Positions 38,566-47,234 of a DNA stretch of 64,000 nucleotides are shown piece after piece. The DNA lies in the NCBI GenBank assembly GCA_963770245.1, contig CAVYOX010000010.1:248001-312000 (forward strand), read 5' to 3'. The DNA comes from PALSA-270 sp963770245 (GTDB taxonomy: Bacteria > Acidobacteriota > Terriglobia > Terriglobales > Acidobacteriaceae). Within the stretch, counting starts at the first letter, position 1; the number at the start of each line of letters is the position of its first letter. Under the pieces are notes generated by a model. That model was given only the letters and a program-made list of their open reading frames with translations, was not told the DNA's origin and did not search any database. The translations under genes were made by a program, and so were the position numbers.

Positions 38566-39201
38566 ATGGCCTCCTTGAATCCAGTATTGATTGATGTTCC
38601 AATGCCGATCCGTACGCCCCGCCTGCTTATCAGGCCCAAACAAATTGGCGACGGAGCAAGTACTTCTGCTGCGGTTGCTGAGACCTGGGACGAGCTGCAC
38701 AAGTGGATGCGATGGGCTGAAAACCGCGGCGCCTTCACAGCCGAATCAATGGAAATCAGAAATCGACATGTAATGGCGAGTTTTATCCTGCGTGAAAGCA
38801 TAGAACTGATCGGGCTCGAGGCTGCGACCGGTGAAGCCGTCATCTGGTGTGGCCTTCATGACATCGACTGGCAAGGTCGCCAATGCGACACGGGGTACTG
38901 GGTCCGCAAGAGCGCCCAACGCAAAGGGTTCGCAACCGAGGCGGGAAACGCCTTGTTGCGTTACGCCTTCGGTGTGCTCGGCATGCGACGAATCGGTCTA
39001 ACGCACTCACGTGGTAATGAGGCAAGCCGACGCATCGCTGAAAAACTCGGTTTCTCGTTCGAGGGTGTCCAGAGAGGTGCGAATCTACTTCCCGGCGGAA
39101 AGAGTGCGGACAGGTATTGTTACGCTCGATTCGATGTCGCTGGACTGCCCGACTTGGAGGTGAAGTGGCAAGACGACCAGGATGAGATAAGGTCTAATTA
39201 G
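38566..39201 (+). CDS. GNAT-family N-acetyltransferase (RimJ/RimL-like)
   Basis: A 211-residue cytosolic acetyltransferase. The RimJ/RimL features are the N-terminal IRTPRLLIRPKQIGD, the central GYWVRKSAQRKGFATEAGNALLRYAF (acetyl-CoA pyrophosphate loop in the Q/RxxGxG/A position) and IGLTHSRGNEASRRIAEKLGFSFEG. It probably acetylates a small molecule or a protein N-terminus; the substrate is unknown. The start is uncertain: ATG 38566 is closest to the domain, while a TTG at 38506 would add 20 hydrophobic residues. It is the first gene inside the segment bounded by tRNA-Arg 3' repeats, consistent with cargo. Confidence 0.85.
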   Translation: MASLNPVLIDVPMPIRTPRLLIRPKQIGDGASTSAAVAETWDELHKWMRWAENRGAFTAESMEIRNRHVMASFILRESIELIGLEAATGEAVIWCGLHDIDWQGRQCDTGYWVRKSAQRKGFATEAGNALLRYAFGVLGMRRIGLTHSRGNEASRRIAEKLGFSFEGVQRGANLLPGGKSADRYCYARFDVAGLPDLEVKWQDDQDEIRSN

Positions 39202-39348
39202 TCCCGGCGAAAATAGGCTTATGGTCACTGGTCCAGTCAATTCTCAATTTACGTGAACAGCCCAATGTGCTTACCGAGTCCGTGTAGAGTCTGTGCTGTG
39301 AGTTCCGGGCCTATCGTGTCCGATGCGAGGCGAGCCAAGGAGGCATGT

Positions 39349-40125
39349 GTGTTCAAGCGAATTCTCAAAACCCTGCCGGCGGTTTGCCTGGCGACGGGCA
39401 TGGCATGGGCGGCGGAAAGCCCCTTCATCGGCGAGTGGAAGCTCGACCCATCGAAGAGCAGAATGCCCGACGAGATGAAGGTTCAGAGCGCGGGCGGCAA
39501 CAAGTACGCGTTCGATTTTGGCGGGGGTGCCGAGCCGATCGTGGTGGATGGGACCGACCAACCGGGCCACGGCGGGACCCTCCTGTCGGGGAACGCTGAA
39601 GCGCCCGACACCTGGATCGTTGAGCGCAAGAAAGACGGCCGGTTGCTGCTTAAGGCGACGTGGAAGCTCTCGAACAACGGCAGTACGCTCACGGACTATT
39701 ACCGCGAGTTCGAGTCCGACGGTTCGACGCTCAGTATGGATTACGTCTACCAGCGCACCGGTGGAGGATCGGGCTTCGCGGCAGACTGGCAGAGCATCCA
39801 GGAGACGATGAACTCGCCCTTCTTGATTCAGGTGAAGGAGTTCCAGGGCGACGGCCTATCCTTCATCACACCCTCGGAAAATAAGACGAAAAACGTGAAG
39901 TTCGACGGCCAGGACTATCCCAACGAGGGGCCGAACGCGGACCGAGGCGCTTCATCCTCGATCCGGCGGGTGGACGAGCGCACTCTCGTGATTACCGACA
40001 AGGCCCAGGGGAAGGTGACGGATACCGAGGAGATTGGGCTCTCAGCCGATCTGAAGACCTTGACGATCACGGTGCACGTTCTCGGCCGCGATAAGCCGAA
40101 TGTGCTGGTGTTCGGGCGGAAGTAG
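39349..40125 (+). CDS. Secreted protein of unknown function
   Basis: A 258-residue protein with a signal peptide (FKRILKTLPAVCLATGMAWA-AES). The mature part begins PFIGEWKLDPSKSRMPDEMK. This 'GxWKLNPxKS' opening and the repeated strands (DGRLLLKATWKLSNNGSTLTDYYREF, RTLVITDKAQGKVTDTEEIGL, LKTLTITVHVLG) resemble lipocalin-like or DUF-type periplasmic proteins frequent in Acidobacteriota, but no function is known. The start is GTG 5 bases after AAGGAGG; an upstream frame opening at 39253 has no signal. It lies in the tRNA-bounded segment. Confidence 0.75.
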   Translation: MFKRILKTLPAVCLATGMAWAAESPFIGEWKLDPSKSRMPDEMKVQSAGGNKYAFDFGGGAEPIVVDGTDQPGHGGTLLSGNAEAPDTWIVERKKDGRLLLKATWKLSNNGSTLTDYYREFESDGSTLSMDYVYQRTGGGSGFAADWQSIQETMNSPFLIQVKEFQGDGLSFITPSENKTKNVKFDGQDYPNEGPNADRGASSSIRRVDERTLVITDKAQGKVTDTEEIGLSADLKTLTITVHVLGRDKPNVLVFGRK

Positions 40126-40388
40126 CCGGGCGAAGTGTTGGACAGGGCAGATGATTGACTATGATAGGGCTGCCATCGCGGGCGCCCTGAGGTGTATCGC
40201 GCGTCACATCGGTGCGTAGAATCTCGTCCGCAAAATCACGAGATACGGACTAGCGAGAACGGATGCCGGATCCCGATGATGATGCTTTGCCACGAGCACG
40301 ACGAAGACCCTGAGATGCGCCCCAAGTCGATCAGCCTGGAGAAGCACGCAGAAGTCATCGCCCCTCGCAATACAGAAAGCCGAAAGCC

Positions 40389-41492
40389 CTACTTCAGCCC
40401 CAGACCATAAAAATACGTATACGGCGCGTACCCCGCAATCGGCAGCCCGGTCTCAAAACTCGAGAAGATCATCGCATTCCCCTCGAATTGCACAAACACA
40501 TCTTGCTGCGAACTGGCCGTCGTCATGCGGAACGTGAACATGCCATACAACGGATCCGACAGTTCGCTCGAATTCCCGTCATACAAATACGAAGTGTCAG
40601 CGACAGCGGATAGCGTTCCCGTCGCCAGCTTGTTGCCCCCGTTGTCGGTGATCGTCACCACTCCGCTGGCCGAAACTGTGATGCTTCCCACTCCTTCTGT
40701 CGCCGTCCCGGTCTCCTCGTTGCCCTGACCAACCTGCGCGGCGGCTTTCTCGTAATAGATCGCCGTGTAGCTTCCAGCGACGCTCGCATCGAAGCTCTTC
40801 GCCGCTGCCTTCGGCAGGCTGAGAATCGTTCCATTGCCCGTGTCCACGGCGAAGAACCCGCTGGGTGTCCCGAAAGCATAGTTGTCCGATCCGCCGCTGT
40901 CGGTAATGGTGAGGAAGTCCCCGGACGCATCTTCGTGCACGCCGGTCGCCGGAATGCCCGCGCCACTGAATGGATTCCCGCTGAACACCTCGAATGGCGA
41001 GTAGCCGTCATGCGTAATGTTGCCCTGCGCGTCAATGGCGATTGTGCCGATTTCCGTTCCGCCGTTCGCCGTGCGAAACATCAGATAATTGAAGCCCTGT
41101 CCGGCGAAGGTATTGATCGTAGCCGGCACGCTCTCGATCGCCGTAACCAGCGCTGGAGTGTTTTCATTCGGACCGGATTTCGCCGTCTCGATCATCATCA
41201 CGAATCCCGGCACTTCATACGCCGCCACTAGGTTGCCGCTCGGATCGGTGATCGTGTATGTCCCATCCGCATTCACCGCGTACGGCACCGTGCCCGTTTC
41301 GCCGTTGGTGTAGTTCTTGTAGGTGATCGTTAGAGCTGTTGAGTTGATCGAGATGGTTAAGAAGTCTCCCACCGAAGCCGTGCCGTTATAGCTGCGCACC
41401 GCAGGTTGTGCCGGCGTAACCGCCGACGGTGTCGTGGCGCATCCCGATAGCAGGCAAGAAGCAAGAACCAATCCGAGTGTGGCGATCTTCAT
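40389..41492 (-). CDS. Lipoprotein of unknown function, beta-rich
   Basis: A 367-residue predicted lipoprotein: the signal MKIATLGLVLASCLLSGC has a clear lipobox (LSGC) with lipidation at Cys18. The mature chain is almost entirely beta-strand-like, rich in Gly, Thr, Ser and Asn (TITDPSGNLVAAYEV, GTIAIDAQGNITHDGYSPF, SITVSASGVVTITDNGG), with repeated 'GNITxxG / GVVTITDNGG' blocks suggesting an adhesin-like or propeller-like fold. The Shine-Dalgarno GGAGGG is about 10 bases upstream. I do not recognise the family. It is the last complete gene before the distal tRNA repeat. Confidence 0.75.
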   Translation of the reverse strand: MKIATLGLVLASCLLSGCATTPSAVTPAQPAVRSYNGTASVGDFLTISINSTALTITYKNYTNGETGTVPYAVNADGTYTITDPSGNLVAAYEVPGFVMMIETAKSGPNENTPALVTAIESVPATINTFAGQGFNYLMFRTANGGTEIGTIAIDAQGNITHDGYSPFEVFSGNPFSGAGIPATGVHEDASGDFLTITDSGGSDNYAFGTPSGFFAVDTGNGTILSLPKAAAKSFDASVAGSYTAIYYEKAAAQVGQGNEETGTATEGVGSITVSASGVVTITDNGGNKLATGTLSAVADTSYLYDGNSSELSDPLYGMFTFRMTTASSQQDVFVQFEGNAMIFSSFETGLPIAGYAPYTYFYGLGLK

Positions 41493-42135
41493 TCGAGACA
41501 GCCCTCCATAGAGGACATAGATCGGCAGTCTCGGCCTACGACCTTAAGTAACGGAAGTGTCTGTCCGACTGGGAATGAAATGAACGGTTGGAACGTTAGC
41601 GATTGTTAAGAAGTCGTTCTGCTCTCCTCCAAGGGGACAGCCCGTTCATCTGCCCTCTGGAACTCGGCTGACACTGTCGAGAAATCGTGATTTCACCGAA
41701 GAGCACAATTCCCGGCACAAGTGCGTTCCGGTCAAAGACAAAACTGGACAGGCTCCAATGCCGCGGGATGGACGTGCCGCTGGCTAATCACAATGCTGGA
41801 GCGGCCCAGCGTTCCTCTGGTTTTGACAATCGCGGCCAGCAAGCCTGATTCGAGGTAGCAACTGCGGTAGCCACCGTGCCCACTTGTGCCTCAATCCGCC
41901 TACTTGGAATGTCGGGAAGTCGCTGAAACCGTTGATTTTCAACAACGACACCTAATCCCGCGGTTGCGCGTTCAATTCCTGCCGCGCCTACCAAACTGAA
42001 CGACCGGCCCCGCAGGTTGGGCCAACCCGCTCAGCACTCACCCTCGCTGGCGACGTGGCTTATCGTCGGTATCGCTTATTGTTTATCCGTAGTTCCGACG
42101 CGTCTCCCGGATTGTCGACAAGCACACCGGCAGAT
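41493..42135. other. Intergenic region holding the distal tRNA-Arg repeat
   Basis: Apart from the 43-base tRNA 3' repeat (41952-41994), no gene is supported. An open plus frame of about 40 codons ends with TAA directly in front of the repeat. Integrase genes sometimes end in this position, but its translation shows no recombinase motif. It probably includes the promoter of the leftward lipoprotein gene. Confidence 0.45.
41952..41994 (+). repeat. attR-like site: 3' half of tRNA-Arg (copy 2)
   Basis: It matches 38268-38310 in 40 of 43 positions and includes the T arm, acceptor 3' strand and CCA. The substitutions break T-stem pairing (GCAGG becomes GCGCG), so it is not part of a working tRNA. 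There is no 5' half in front of it. Confidence 0.7.
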
Positions 42136-42702
42136 CTAGTCCTTGCCGGGCTTTTTCGGAGTCAGATCGCAGGCCTGCCTGACCTGGGCAAGATCAAGAC
42201 CGGCGGGCGAGAATTCCGCGATTTCAGAGCCGGCTCGACCGCGGAGTTCCACGTTGAACACCTGCGCGCCGATCAAGCCGCGAGCCGTGCCTTTGTCCAT
42301 CGAGAGGAAACGATCGCGAATCCAGTTCCAGCCGTGATAGCCATGGGTATCGTCCACGCGGACCATGACCTCCATCTGGGGCTGTCCCCAAAAGCCGGGA
42401 CGGTTGGGCGGACCGAGCCGAATGCCGGGATTGAAGTCGGCGTAGGAGTATTTGCCGTCGGTGCAGACCAGTTCGACTCGCGGCTTATAATCCGGACCTT
42501 CGCTCAGGTAGTTGTTCGCGAGAAGCTCAAAACGGACCTTCTTGGCGGCGGTCATTTTGTCTTCGGCGCGGAACGCCATCCACTTCCCGCCAGCGCTCAC
42601 GCCGTTCCCTTCATCCTGATCAGCGCCCATGGCGCCGTTTTGAGCGCGGACCGACAGCCCGGCTGCGCAAACCAAGACCAAACCTGCAAAGAACGCCTTC
42701 AT
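42136..42702 (-). CDS. Secreted protein of unknown function
   Basis: A 188-residue protein with a signal peptide (KAFFAGLVLVCAAGLSVRAQ). The mature region contains KWMAFRAEDKMTAAKKVRFELLANNYL, PRVELVCTDGKYSYADFNPGIRLGPPNRPGFWGQPQMEVMVRVDDTHGYHGWNW and a Pro/Lys tail. These 'AxDKMTxxKxVxFxLxA' proteins occur in Acidobacteriota and look like a beta-sandwich measuring or binding domain, but the function is unknown. ATG 42702 is favoured since it starts the signal peptide; the open frame extends upstream to 42789. It lies 170 bases left of the IS1182 element. Confidence 0.7.
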   Translation of the reverse strand: MKAFFAGLVLVCAAGLSVRAQNGAMGADQDEGNGVSAGGKWMAFRAEDKMTAAKKVRFELLANNYLSEGPDYKPRVELVCTDGKYSYADFNPGIRLGPPNRPGFWGQPQMEVMVRVDDTHGYHGWNWIRDRFLSMDKGTARGLIGAQVFNVELRGRAGSEIAEFSPAGLDLAQVRQACDLTPKKPGKD

Positions 42703-42872
42703 GATCAAGGCGCGACGATTCCCGCTGCGAAACAATTGCGACGCTCTCAAGGGACTTCCTCCTACCCTATTTTGAACCCGGAAAGCCAATAAGAGTTGCT
42801 AAACTGTGCACCTTTCGGTCGTGGCAAGCTGCCTTTCCCTCCCGCCGCCCCGACCACGGCGGACATTCCAGG

Positions 42873-44309
42873 CTAGCAGCATGTGGCAGAACTGCGGAAA
42901 ATGCGTGAGCGGTGACGAGGTGTCCGGCACCGGAAAGATGGTGCGATCCGCAGGCCAGTCGGGCGAGTGAGTCGCCAGATGAGGGAAGCGGCCGTCATCC
43001 AGTAGAGAAAGCCCAAAAGTCGAGAAAATACTTGCCCAACGCGGTTTTTCAGCTCGCGCGGCGTACCCGCTCCCAGCAGCTTGCGCAGGATCAGGCTCAA
43101 GTTGAACGCTCCTACATGGACCAGCTGCCGCTTCAGAATGTTCTCCCGTCCTCGTAGATGGCAGCGCCGCATGCCACCCGTCTCGTAGCAGTGCGCAAAG
43201 CTGCGTTCGATCAGCTCACCGCGCCGTCGCAGTAAGCTCTTGCCGTACTCGCCCCGCACCCGTCGCCGGTTCTCGTACACCGCCTGCTGCTCGGCATGCT
43301 GGCCTTGCCAGTCGCGCCGTCCCTTCGCCTTCTTCTCCGGAATGTAACTGCGCACCTGGTAACTCTTCATCCGCTGGACCACCGCACTACTGTGGTAGCC
43401 CTTATCCGTCACTAGTTCTTCGATCCCTTGCAGATTGACCTTCGGTTTATCCTGGGGCCGCGACTCGGCCTCGCGTCGCATCTGTTCTGCTACCTGCTCA
43501 CCGGCCTCGCACAAGGTTTCATCCAGGGTCGTCGTATCGCCCTGGTCGGCTGCCTGCAGCGTCACCGCCACGATGGCGCCCGTGTCCATATCCACGGCGT
43601 GCTCCGCCTTGTGCGCCAGGTGCGTCCGCCCATCCTTCATTTTCGCAATCCGCGCATCCCCGTCCGCCGGGCTCTTCCACTCCTTGTTCGAGGTTCGCTT
43701 CTTGCGCTTCCGGTCCAACCGCACCAGGTCTTCTCGCGTCGGCGTCTCCATCCCCGACGCCTTCGCCAATCCGCGCAAGAACTCGTCGTACGTCTCCCCA
43801 GTGTCGCGCCGCACGATCGACCGCATGGCCGCATTCGCTTCCAAGGTGGTCGCGTCGATGCCCATCCGCTGCCCCTTGAGCAGTCCGCGTTCGGCCAGCA
43901 GCCCCAGCACCCAAGAGAACACCTCACGATGCGTGTCGATATCGATCAATCGTCGGGTCCGCGAAATCGTCGAGTGGTCTGGCGTCCGCTCGTCCAACCC
44001 GATCCGCAAAAACCGCCGTAGCGCCAGCGAATCTGCGAGCCGCCAAGCGATCCCACGCTCGCTATCGATCCCCTCGAAATATCCGACCAGCAGCGCACGA
44101 AAGTAAACCCCCGGCATCAGCGACGGCCGGCCCAGTCGCGCGTGATAGAAGCGCGCACACAAGCCTTCCACAAACTCGTCGAACCCCGTCCCTTCCAGTA
44201 ACTCGTTCAACCGCTTATAGAATGGATGCCCGGGCGCTACCGCCAACTCCGTGTGCGCGATCCAGATGTCTTCTTGCTGCTCCCCGCCATTCCGTTTGTT
44301 CATCGCCAT
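42873..44309 (-). CDS. IS1182-family DDE transposase
   Basis: A 478-residue transposase. The N-terminal DUF772-type domain (FYKRLNELLEG, GRPSLMPGVYFRALLVGYFEGIDSERGIAWRLADS, STISRTRRLI) is followed by the catalytic domain with MGIDATTLEANA (first Asp), LVTDKGYHSSAVV (second Asp) and GELIERSFAH (Glu), giving a complete DDE triad. The C-terminal tail (GLRIAPSFRCRTPRHRSRIF...) is basic and reads up to the left inverted repeat, whose CTAG supplies the stop. No frameshift is seen, so it is probably functional. Confidence 0.95.
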   Translation of the reverse strand: MAMNKRNGGEQQEDIWIAHTELAVAPGHPFYKRLNELLEGTGFDEFVEGLCARFYHARLGRPSLMPGVYFRALLVGYFEGIDSERGIAWRLADSLALRRFLRIGLDERTPDHSTISRTRRLIDIDTHREVFSWVLGLLAERGLLKGQRMGIDATTLEANAAMRSIVRRDTGETYDEFLRGLAKASGMETPTREDLVRLDRKRKKRTSNKEWKSPADGDARIAKMKDGRTHLAHKAEHAVDMDTGAIVAVTLQAADQGDTTTLDETLCEAGEQVAEQMRREAESRPQDKPKVNLQGIEELVTDKGYHSSAVVQRMKSYQVRSYIPEKKAKGRRDWQGQHAEQQAVYENRRRVRGEYGKSLLRRRGELIERSFAHCYETGGMRRCHLRGRENILKRQLVHVGAFNLSLILRKLLGAGTPRELKNRVGQVFSRLLGFLYWMTAASLIWRLTRPTGLRIAPSFRCRTPRHRSRIFRSSATCC

Positions 44310-44388
44310 CCGCGCATTTTACGAACTATACTTGTGGATCACACCATCTTTTGTTTCGGGTACCCAGACTTGCACCACAGGCTGCTAG
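42873..44388 (-). mobile_element. IS1182-family insertion sequence
   Basis: A 1516-bp element with one transposase gene. The ends match as inverted repeats: left CTAGCAGCATGTGG starts at 42873 and right (reverse complement) CTAGCAGCCTGTGG ends at 44388, one mismatch in 14. The CTAG tips carry in-frame TAG stop codons for both the transposase and the flanking ferredoxin gene. A clear target-site duplication is not visible; only GG flanks both ends. The intact gene and ends suggest recent activity. Confidence 0.85.
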
Positions 44389-44777
44389 GGAATTCGAGGG
44401 CTTTCCGGCTGCTCGGAGCCGGTCTTTCGCGGCTTGTGCTCACAATTCGCCGTGTTGAGGCAGGCGTCTGCCAGCAGCAGCCGTTCGACCGGCTTTCCGC
44501 CGATGATGTGCGACTCGATGATCTCGTCTACATCCGCCGGGGTCACTGCTCCGTACCAAACCGCATCGGGATACACCACCAGGTTCGGCCCGTGCTCGCA
44601 CTGGTCCAGGCATCCGGCTTGATTGGCTCGCACTCTTCCTTTGAGTCCTCGTTCCGCCAGTTTCTGTTTGAATAGTTTCTGTAGCTCCGCCTGCGCATTG
44701 GGGTCGCAGCAACCGCGCGGATGCCCTGGCGGCCGCTGATTGCCGCAGATGAAAATGTGCTTGTCAAACTTGGGCAT
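44385..44777 (-). CDS. (2Fe-2S) ferredoxin, thioredoxin-like fold, 3' end cut by IS1182
   Basis: A 130-residue redox protein. It begins PKFDKHIFICGNQRPPGHPRGCC and has CLDQCEHGPNLVVYP, giving the four-Cys pattern (C...C...C-x3-C) of thioredoxin-like [2Fe-2S] ferredoxins (NuoE-like/Aquifex Fd type), followed by WYGAVTPADVDEIIESHIIGGKPVERL, the usual end of these proteins near residue 105. The remaining tail (ADACLNTANCEHKPRKTGSEQPES) ends in TAG provided by the tip of the IS element, so the native C-terminus may have differed. The ATG at 44777 starts the conserved domain; the upstream frame to 44885 does not look conserved. Confidence 0.88.
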   Translation of the reverse strand: MPKFDKHIFICGNQRPPGHPRGCCDPNAQAELQKLFKQKLAERGLKGRVRANQAGCLDQCEHGPNLVVYPDAVWYGAVTPADVDEIIESHIIGGKPVERLLLADACLNTANCEHKPRKTGSEQPESPRIP

Positions 44778-44933
44778 GAAGAAACTGTACAGGATTTCAG
44801 GCAGCGGGGCGATCGCTGCAGCAGGCTGGCGGGTGAAAGCGAATCGGAGTGCCGGCGGCGCCGGCGACGAAGAACTTTTCTGCAAGTAACCTCAGCCGCC
44901 CGGCGCCGAACCGAGGGCTAATTCTTCCGCGGG

Positions 44934-45185
44934 CTAGTCCTTTAGCGGAACAATGGGCTTGTCACCTTGGCAGAATGTCGCCACGCGAGTCAGGCCGCCT
45001 TGTATATCCTGGACGTACATCACGGGTCCGTAGCAATACACCGCGTGTCCGTTTTCGGCAAAGTACCAGATTCCGCCTTTGCGCGCGATCTGAGCCTTGG
45101 GCGGTTCTACCAAAGGGCGCTGCCGGGGCGCTGCGTGAGCGCCGGGTAAAGTCAGCGATAGGAATAGTGCCACCAAAACGTTCAT
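44934..45185 (-). CDS. Small secreted protein of unknown function
   Basis: An 83-residue protein with an N-terminal signal (VLVALFLSLTLPGAHA-AP) and a short mature chain containing QIARKGGIWYFAENGHAVYCYGPVMYVQ and two Cys residues that could form a disulfide. No family recognised. It lies between the ferredoxin gene and a small membrane protein gene, all on the minus strand, so a shared transcript is possible. The Shine-Dalgarno is weak; confidence rests on the signal peptide and coding-like composition. Confidence 0.6.
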   Translation of the reverse strand: MNVLVALFLSLTLPGAHAAPRQRPLVEPPKAQIARKGGIWYFAENGHAVYCYGPVMYVQDIQGGLTRVATFCQGDKPIVPLKD

Positions 45186-45207
45186 AAGTTTGCCTGGGCC
45201 TCAGAAT

Positions 45208-45564
45208 TCAGATGGTGATCACACTTCTGCGTTCATCCGCTGTGTCGGAAGTATCTTTGGGCGGCTTCTGCGGAAGCGGCCGTACGTTGCTCGCTTTGCT
45301 TTTGGCCCGACCCTGCGGGACCGCGGACGGCGCAGCCTGCGTCCGGGCTTTGGCCTGCGCTTCGTTGTTGTGCTTCTGAAGCACTCCGTTCCTGAGGGCG
45401 GTCAATTGGCTACTGTCGCTGAACAAGGACCGGATCAGATACCGTTGCGTGTCGATCGTCTTTCCCTGCTCCACGATCAGCATGACCATCAAGCCGTAGG
45501 AGATCAGGAACAGCACGGTGAGCAGCGGCAGCAGTGTGTGTTTCGCCTTCTGCGGCTGTAACAT
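45208..45564 (-). CDS. Small single-pass membrane protein of unknown function
   Basis: About 118 residues. A short basic N-terminus (LQPQKAKH) precedes one transmembrane helix (TLLPLLTVLFLISYGLMVMLIVEQG); the rest is a hydrophilic domain with IDTQRYLIRSLFSDSSQLTALRN and a Pro/Lys/Ser-rich disordered tail (AAPSAVPQGRAKSKASNVRPLPQKPPKD). I do not recognise a family. It is 22 bases upstream of the small secreted protein gene on the same strand. The start may be further upstream (open to 45654). Confidence 0.6.
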   Translation of the reverse strand: MLQPQKAKHTLLPLLTVLFLISYGLMVMLIVEQGKTIDTQRYLIRSLFSDSSQLTALRNGVLQKHNNEAQAKARTQAAPSAVPQGRAKSKASNVRPLPQKPPKDTSDTADERRSVITI

Positions 45565-45845
45565 CTCGACGTCGGTTTGGAGGTTCAGCAAGGACCACCC
45601 CGTTCTATGCCCCAAGGCTGCGGGCACACTAAAGAAAAGCAGCTTGGACACCAACGGGAGGCACTATTCTAAGTTATTGCAATATAGTGACTTATCATGA
45701 AGTGGCTAGGCGGGCGCGGGGCTCGTACATGCAACTCCCTGCACATTTTGGGCAGCCGGGTGTTGTCAGGAGGAGGGGGTTGGTAAGTGAAAAACCGCCT
45801 CTTTATCAGGTATTTCGGGCGCCCCTCGGGGCCGCCTTTGGCCGT

Positions 45846-47024
45846 CTACTTGCCGCTCAGAACGAGCTTGGCGATGGTCGCCAGCTGCATATTCGAGGTC
45901 CCTTCATAGATCTTGCCGATCTTGGCATCGCGCCAGTACTTCTCAACGGGATAGTCCTTGGTGAATCCGTATCCCCCGTAGATCTCGATGGCCAGTGAGG
46001 TGACCCGCTCCGCCACCTGGGAGCAGAAAAGCTTCGTCATAGCCGCCTCTTTGACAAAGGGGACGCCGGCGTCTTTCATGCGGGCAGCGTTGTACACCAT
46101 CAAGCGCGCCGCCTCGATTTCGGTCGCCATTTGCGCGATCTGGAACTGCACGCCCTGAAACTCGCCAATGGCTTTCCCAAACTGCTTGCGTTCCTGCGCG
46201 TACTTGCAGGCATACTCCCAGGCTCCGCGGGCGATCCCGGCCATCTGCGCCCCGATGCCGATGCGGCCTTCATTTAAAGTCTCAATCGCGATCTTGTATC
46301 CTTTCCCGGCTTCCCCCAGTACATTTTCCCCGGGCACGCGACAATCTTCGAGAATCAATTCGCAGGTGGAAGAAGCTCGGATGCCGAGCTTGTCTTCTTT
46401 CTTGCCGACGGTGAAGCCGGGAAAACCCTTTTCCACAAGGAACGCGGTAATGCCTTTGTATCCAGCCGCCGGGTCGATGGTGGCAAATAGAATGAAGACT
46501 CCTGCTTCTTTTCCATTGGTGATCCACAGCTTGCGGCCGTTCAAGACGTATTCAGCGCCTTTCAGTTCGGCCTTGGTCTGGAGCGCAAAGGCGTCCGAGC
46601 CAGAACCGGCTTCGCTCAGCGCGTAAGCACCGCAGGTGGAGGAGGCCATGCGGGGAAGGTGATATTTCTTCTGCGCTTCCGTGCCCCAGCGCAGCAACGC
46701 GTTGTTGACCAGGGTATTCTGCACATCCACCAGAACTCCGGCGGAGGCGTCCACGCGCGACAGTTCTTCGACCGCCAGGATGGCCTCGAAAAACTTGCCG
46801 CCCCCGCCGCCATATTGCTCCGGAATCTCAATGCCCATCAGCCCGAGCTCGAAGAATTGGCGAATGAGATCCTGGTCAAAGACGCCCCTTTCGTCCATCT
46901 CCCTCGTCAGGGGCCGGATCTTGTCCTCGGCGAAGCGATGGACATTGTCGCGGAAAAGAACTTCGTCGTCGGCCAAAGCGGTCAGAGGCGCCGGAGCTGG
47001 ACTCTGCAGAATAGTCTCGGGCAT
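45846..47024 (-). CDS. Acyl-CoA dehydrogenase (short/branched-chain type)
   Basis: A 392-residue FAD enzyme that introduces the trans-2 double bond into acyl-CoA. The N-terminal helical domain includes MGIEIPEQYGGGGGKFFEAILAVEELSRVDAS; the FAD/substrate strands are YALSEAGSGSDAFAL and RKLWITNGKEAGVFILFA. The catalytic Glu lies in KIYEGTSNMQ near the C-terminus, the position seen in short-chain and 2-methyl-branched enzymes. It probably works with ETF (not in the window). The gene is not near the fadN-like gene. The start is ATG after GAAGG; an upstream in-frame start at 47135 is unlikely. Confidence 0.94.
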   Translation of the reverse strand: MPETILQSPAPAPLTALADDEVLFRDNVHRFAEDKIRPLTREMDERGVFDQDLIRQFFELGLMGIEIPEQYGGGGGKFFEAILAVEELSRVDASAGVLVDVQNTLVNNALLRWGTEAQKKYHLPRMASSTCGAYALSEAGSGSDAFALQTKAELKGAEYVLNGRKLWITNGKEAGVFILFATIDPAAGYKGITAFLVEKGFPGFTVGKKEDKLGIRASSTCELILEDCRVPGENVLGEAGKGYKIAIETLNEGRIGIGAQMAGIARGAWEYACKYAQERKQFGKAIGEFQGVQFQIAQMATEIEAARLMVYNAARMKDAGVPFVKEAAMTKLFCSQVAERVTSLAIEIYGGYGFTKDYPVEKYWRDAKIGKIYEGTSNMQLATIAKLVLSGK

Positions 47025-47234
47025 GGAAGCACCTTCAGCGAGAGGATGGAAAGCAGAAATTCTAACACCGAGGTTCCGCCCAGCCGCGTGTCCTCGCGAA
47101 AGTTTCCCTGGCGGGCCCGCTGGGTCCCTCGGCAAATCGTGCGGAGGGGTCCGGCGACCGTCATGATTCGAGAGGCTTAGGACTTTGCGAATTTCCGCGG
47201 CTGCATGCTTAAATGACGCGCGTCCGGGTTTCTT

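Noticed and set aside
38311..41951. Integrase for the tRNA-bounded segment
   Set aside because: No frame shows tyrosine or serine recombinase motifs; the short frame ending at the distal repeat has no conserved residues.
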